NCBI GenBank assembly: GCA_905182535.1
Contig: CAJJBZ010000011.1
Span: forward strand, 110,440 to 174,439
DNA length: 64,000 bases
Source of the DNA: an uncultured Planktomarina sp.
GTDB lineage: Bacteria; Pseudomonadota; Alphaproteobacteria; Rhodobacterales; Rhodobacteraceae
Direction of reading: 5' to 3'
The position numbers were made by a program, and so were the translations under genes. This document shows positions 59,454-64,000 of the stretch, piece after piece; position 1 is the stretch's first letter, and each line of letters begins with the position of its first letter. The notes under the pieces were generated by a model. That model was not told the DNA's origin, did no database searches, and saw only the letters and a list, made by a program, of their open reading frames with translations.

Positions 59454-60794
59454 ATAGGGCTAATTTTTACAATTTTATAATTTTTGGAGTTGCTATGAAC
59501 GGAACACATATAGGCTAGGGGTGGGGGGCCACCCCCCTCGGTCCCTACCCCCCCATGGGTTAGAAACTACCTTAAGACTAAATCTCAGTAACCACATTTA
59601 TCTTTGATGGGTAGGTAGATGGGTATAAGCTAAAATTACCACTAACCCATTGATTTAAAATAGGTATTGGCGGACAGACAGTCCCCCGTACCATTATCTG
59701 TAATGTCTGATAAACATAATATAAATTATATCTTATAAAAATAATACCACGTTTTATACCACATGGCATTTCATTTTGAACCAATTTCACCTTAGTCGAT
59801 CAATATCTGTTTAAACTCGTTTCAACCCTACCCCACACCTGTTTCTTCAATCACCAGACCACACCCCCGGGGTATACCCCACTTTACGTATTAGGAGTCC
59901 CTGATCTTGTAGTAATACAATTACAGACGAACGTTTTGAGTTTAGCTGGCGTAGGGCTGCTTGAAAAACTGGTATCTTTCCAGATTATGTTTTTGGCAAG
60001 GTTGTTTAAACGCAGCATTCACGGTGAAGCCTGATCCTACCTTACAGGCTAAATGATTTGTAATCAGTAGGTATTAATTAGATTTTTAGAAATTTTTAAA
60101 TTTTAAACAACAGTTTATAGATTTTTATTATGTACAAATTTTATTTTAAGTAACCACAGAGTAACCACAGGGAGCATTTTTCCAATCCACTCAGTATATA
60201 GATCAATTCAGCGTTTTACCGAATTAATTAAAATAATTTACCAAATCCAACAAGGATTGACCGTTGCCATACGTCTAACAGACACAATGCGAATGAAAAC
60301 GAGTGATCATGATCTGGTTCAGGCCGCCAATAGGGGCGCTTCCTTGACCTAAAGCCGACCATCACCCCGATCTGTCCGACACATAGTCGGCAGCCGTCAT
60401 CCTGTGATATTCGATTCTCTCGTATTCAAATTGATAGGCTCAGGGTCGTGTTTTATATCGCTGATTATAGGGGTGCTATTTTAGGTCCTCGGTAAGCCTT
60501 TGCGCAACATGGAGTGCCACGTCAGGCTCTGTCAGGCTTGTGTGGCCGCCGCATGTCGGGATAACGACTATCCTACGTTTAGCAGTTCGTTGCCATTTTT
60601 CAATTTGGGCATCATCTATATCACCATCTTGCGGTTTGAAAAAATTACCCTGTTAGCTTGGATTGGCATGGGAGACCAATCCGCAAGTTGCGCAGCTCAT
60701 TGTGCACTAAATTGGAATTCTGAAAAATCTGGAATATACTAACATTGAAGTAATGCTCCCATCTATTGATTTTTTCTTAGAGAAAAATCCAATA
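59454..60794. other. 1.3-kb gene-free stretch
   Basis: I see no supported gene. Notable items: a C/G-run block near 59518-59555 (GGGGTGGGGGGCCACCCCCC), the palindrome GGGGTATACCCC at 59869-59880, a tRNA-Thr-like fragment at 60054-60072, and the doubled word TAACCACAG near 60151-60170. Composition swings from very GC-rich to very AT-rich, as at the junctions of past insertions. Confidence 0.5.
60054..60072 (+). other. tRNA-Thr-like fragment (possible att remnant)
   Basis: TGATTTGTAATCAGTAGGT matches, from memory, the anticodon arm and beginning of the variable loop of bacterial tRNA-Thr(TGT): loop TTTGTAA with flanking TGA/TCA pairs. The sequence before and after does not continue as a tRNA. 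Such displaced tRNA pieces are typical attachment-site leftovers. Confidence 0.35.
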
Positions 60795-62923
60795 AAATTT
60801 GGGAGAAAGGATAGACGAATTTTTTTCATGCCCAGCTGAGTGTGAGTCAAACAAGACTAAGTTGTTGACGTCATGCCCTAAAGCATTTTAATTGCTTTGC
60901 TGTTTCGCACGCCATTACACCACCAGTCGACAGCCCAACTAGGTTTATTTCTCTCCCGTCTAGACGCTCAATTATTTTGATAGCCGCGGCATTTGCAATT
61001 TTTTCCAGCGAGGTTAGACTCGATAAATCGGAATATATAGTTTCACTGACACGAAGTCCTAAAAGTGCCGCTGTTGGTGTTAATGCATCGCCCAACGCGG
61101 AATATTCAAGCAGGAAACTGTGACTTAACATAGGCCCCACAAAATAAATTGTATCACTTTTTGAATAATTCAGTGGCATAATGGTCACTAATTCTGGGTT
61201 ACTTTCTTCCTGTTCAAGACTGTTAGCGATATCCTCAACGCTTGCGCCTTCTAAGAAAAGGTTCATTGAAAGTCTAACATCAAATTTTGTCTCGATTTTA
61301 AAAATTAGATTGAGCGCGTTGAGTGAATCACCGCCAATATCAAAAAAATCGTCATATTTGCTAAAATCCGAATATCCTAGCACCTCAGCCATAAGTTCTG
61401 CGACAACCTTTTCACATTTGCTTTCATCGGGCGCATCAATAGAATATTCAACGGCTATCGGAATACTTTCTAATTGCTTCCTACTAATTTTTCCTGAGGG
61501 TGTTTTTGGTAGTTTATCAATCTGGTAAAAGAAAGACGGTATCATGTATTTCGGTAATTGAGTTTGCAGCTCCCTAACAATTGATCGTCGGTTTACAGCT
61601 TCTGTAGAAATATAATAACAAACAAGCTGCTTGCTACCATTAGGTGCTAAGCGGGATGGAAACAGCTATTTCCTCAAATGCAAAAAGTTCAGAAATTACT
61701 TTCTCAACTTCTCTAACGTCCACAAGCTGTCCGCGAATTTTTAATTGATCATCTTGTCGACCAACGTAATGAAGGTTGCCACTCGAGTCTAAATAGCCCA
61801 GATCTTGCGAGGCATAAATTGGAATACCAGTCTGGTCCTTGTAAAATCGTTGCGAGCCTTGGCTATAGTCGCCCTAAATAGCCAGACGGTAAAAGGTGTG
61901 ACCTTATCGTAATTTCACCAATTTTACCTGCAGGCATGAAAGATCCATCCTTTGAGAAAATCTGAACTTCCACTCGATCGACAGGCTTACCAATCGGTAA
62001 GGATTGAGCTTGCATCAATTCACCGTTCTGATGTCGGAAACTAGTAGCCCACATCGCTTCCTGAGAAGCATAAGAATTCAGCAAAATTGACCCGGTGCTA
62101 GTAATCGCTTCGAAAATCTTCACATCTGATTTTGTGATTGCCTCGCCAGAAACCATTACTAATCTCAGATTTGGTAGGCATAACGCCCACACCATAAAAA
62201 CTTTCGAAGTAATGCGGGATAGAGCGGTAGCACAGAAACTTTGTCTGACAATAATCGTTCAGTGATTGACCTTAAATTGCCATGTGATAGCTCTAAACAA
62301 GCCAGCGTAGCACCAACCGAAAATGTCGCCATCACGCTTTCTAAACCAAAAATTATTTGTATGAGCCACAACGTCTGCCTGAGTAAGCCTATATTCATCG
62401 CGGTGAAGATTGATGAATCCCTGTAGTGCCATACGACTATGTGGTATTATTTTAGGATCACCACTAGACCCAGAGCTACAATGCAGCAACGCTATCGCCC
62501 TTTCGTCGACTGACGCACATTGGAATTCTGGCAACTGATCGCTTGGCTGCAGCTCTAGAGCCAGAGTTTGTACCGATGCAAGTTCATCTTCAAAGAACTT
62601 TTCTTGATCAGTGATGCATATGCTACTATTGCTCGTCGTCAGTAATTTGCCAACAAGCTTGGGTGGGAAGGTGCGGTTAATGGGTAAAAATGGGTGCCCA
62701 GCCTTTTGACTTGCTAGAAATGCCACGATCAAATTTATGCCTTGGAAGTCAAAAAAGCTATTGGTTTTGTCGGATCGAGACGCTGCGCGCTTAGCTGAGT
62801 TGCAACCGCGTCTGTCCAAGCTGCCAGCGCCGAGTATGACACGATCTGAGAACCATCTTTTATCGCTGGATGTGAAGGCGTGGTTTGGGTCTGCTCTTCA
62901 AAACTATCGAGAAATTCTTTCAT
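60795..62923 (-). pseudogene. Decayed NRPS-like gene: adenylation, carrier and thioesterase domains
   Basis: At least six frames must be joined. In order: N-terminal adenylation block FEEQTQTTPSHPAIKDGS; A3 motif HCSSGSSGDPKIIPHSR; SVLPLYPALLRKFL; VMVSGEAITKSDVKIFEA; A8 motif GRQDDQLKIRGQLVDVREVE; A10 motif PSGKISRKQLE; carrier motif DDFFDIGGDSLNALNLIFKI; thioesterase nucleophile motif NLVGLSTGGVMACETAKQL. After that the frame breaks again and only traces (GHDVNNLVLFDS) persist to about 60795, so the thioesterase is incomplete. A single-module A-T-TE enzyme would join or release one acid unit. The damage is denser than elsewhere in the window. Confidence 0.75.
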
Positions 62924-63346
62924 GCGCAAAGTCCAGTTTAATAACCGAGCGTGAAAGCAATTTGCAGCTTTGCTTGATAATCAAATTCGAAGATTAAAAC
63001 GGCATTTATGGAAAGATCAATAATATTTGTATTACCAACATTTAAATTTGTTATGCACTTTTTTTATTCAGTTTTGTCAGCGCGGTTATCACAAAACCAA
63101 AGATTGGCCTTATACTAGTTAGCCTCGCTGTAGAAAATTTTCCTATTTGTCATTTCTGGTTTTATTAAAAGTGTGGAATAGCAAGTTATGATTAAGTTCC
63201 AGCTGTACATTTACTAATTACACTTAGTTTCAGTTCAAATGCTGACCGATGGGCATCGTAATTAACATATCTGACACACGTACAATACCTAGACCGCCAT
63301 GAATGGCTTTTAACATTATAGGAAAACCAATTTTTTCTATGAACCT
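62924..63346. other. AT-rich gap, nothing recognised
   Basis: About 420 bases with many stops in all frames and no repeats or RNA genes that I can identify. It contains whatever promoter once served the NRPS-like gene. Confidence 0.4.
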
Positions 63347-63689
63347 TCAATCATCAGGCATAAGCCCCGCATCCTCGAGCTGGCGTTCAAGCCTCTTTAG
63401 CTCCCCCAGAACCCGACGCCCGACCTTCGCCGCATGGCGCTGGGCTGCCAGCTTGTCCTTTCGTCTGCCGCCCGTGCTTCAGATTAGCCTCTGAGATGCG
63501 CTGTAAGCCCTCTGGAGTCCGAGCGCCTGTTGATAGTCCCCCATGGAGTCTGCAACGGCCATTGTGCTTGTAAGCGGCGCTCTGGCACTTGGTACCCCGA
63601 CGTGTCTTTGCGAGGCATCTGACACCCTGCCAGTTAGGCCCGAAACGGGTGTGAATCCCGATAGTTACATTGCCTTTTGTTAATCTCAT
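63347..63689 (-). CDS. HGGxSTG-motif protein (one frameshift)
   Basis: About 114 residues. Contains RCLAKTRRGTKCQSAAYK, then GRCRLHGGLSTGARTPEG, the hallmark of a small family frequent in alphaproteobacterial mobile DNA. One extra G near 63457-63458; removing it continues the protein as KHGRQTKDKLAAQRHAAKVG and a helical tail RLERQLEDAGLMPDD to a stop at 63347-63349. GAGGTGG precedes the ATG. Cysteine and histidine spacing suggests zinc or nucleic-acid binding. Function unknown. Confidence 0.75.
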
Positions 63690-63718
63690 AATACCACCTC
63701 TTATGGGGTGTTATGATA

Positions 63719-63735
63719 CCACAATTTTGTTGTGG
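63719..63735. promoter_or_regulatory. Palindrome upstream of the HGGxSTG gene
   Basis: CCACAA-TTTTG-TTGTGG lies 30 bases upstream of the minus-strand start at 63689. The word ATACCAC occurs at 63691-63697 and again at 63716-63722, overlapping the palindrome. A dimeric regulator site is plausible. Confidence 0.35.
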
Positions 63736-63928
63736 CCGCTAGAGATAGGGCGCTTGGTGTAATTTTTTTTGAAATAATTTTTTGAGGTGACCGTTTGAGC
63801 AAAACCCAGTGCGGAGGGCGTTCTTGGACTGTGGTTCAAAAAGGGGTGTTGGTGTCTATTCTATGATCCCGATGGATTTTTGGCCAATAGGCATAGGGTA
63901 CCTGCGAGATGTAGTGGTTTTGGATGGC

Positions 63929-63955
63929 GATTAGCGGGATTAGCAGGATTAGCAA
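63929..63955. repeat. Three tandem 9-bp repeats at the window edge
   Basis: GATTAGCGG, GATTAGCAG and GATTAGCAA follow one another without gap. The array may continue past the window. The rest of 63736-64000 shows no gene. Confidence 0.5.
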
Positions 63956-64000
63956 TGCTGAGCGGCTAAATTGCAAAAAATGCAAAAGTCACCGCGATGT

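Noticed and set aside
60500..60742. 80-codon open frame in the gene-free stretch
   Set aside because: No ribosome site, Cys-rich random composition and no neighbours to support it.

Overview
The window looks like chromosomal DNA of a marine alphaproteobacterium, most likely Rhodobacterales (Roseobacter group). The basis is the overall set: a class I lysyl-tRNA synthetase, an SseB-like protein, a DUF4864 protein, glnK-amtB, the leuA/mreBCD-mrdA-rodA block and a tatD-holB-tmk-dac block. A genus cannot be fixed from the sequence alone.

Layout. 1-7543: the end of a glnK-amtB operon, then a plus-strand catabolic run (family III CoA-transferase, iron alcohol dehydrogenase, aldehyde dehydrogenase, SBP56/methanethiol-oxidase-like protein, 2Fe-2S ferredoxin, CoA-binding protein) and tRNA-Gln. 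7974-15657: a nine-gene minus-strand Mrp-type cation/proton antiporter operon of unusual subunit make-up. 15937-25881: SseB-like protein, hydroxyacid dehydrogenase, the rod-shape operon, leuA and an SDR. 25938-46479: core genes (MORN-repeat protein, nadE, gltX, cspA, ettA, nadD, lysK, uvrB, tatD, holB, tmk, dac) mixed with transporters. 46751-49638: tRNA-Ser followed by a small mobile-element core (AlpA regulator, RepB-type primase, RepA-type ATPase, zinc-ribbon protein) with an octamer-repeat cluster and no integrase. 49914-59453: a sugar-oxidation operon (GntR, three-part ABC importer, small dehydrogenase subunit, GMC dehydrogenase, aldehyde dehydrogenase, enolase-superfamily dehydratase) bracketed by near-identical 85-bp direct repeats, with a third inverted copy at the right edge. 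59454-64000: gene-poor DNA with a tRNA-Thr-like fragment, a decayed A-T-TE NRPS-like gene and an HGGxSTG protein.

A strong caveat: many genes carry single-base frameshifts that, when reversed on paper, give seamless family-like proteins. They include genes expected to be needed (gltX, nadE, uvrB, leuA, cspA). Residual assembly indels are the simplest explanation. I annotate these as whole genes and say where they break. The NRPS-like gene is much more heavily damaged and is called a pseudogene.

The most interesting material is the right-hand accessory part: an integrase-less replication module next to tRNA-Ser, a repeat-bounded catabolic island whose repeats read like the 3' end of a recombinase gene, and the atypical Mrp operon with three antiporter-like large subunits and a small two-helix protein.
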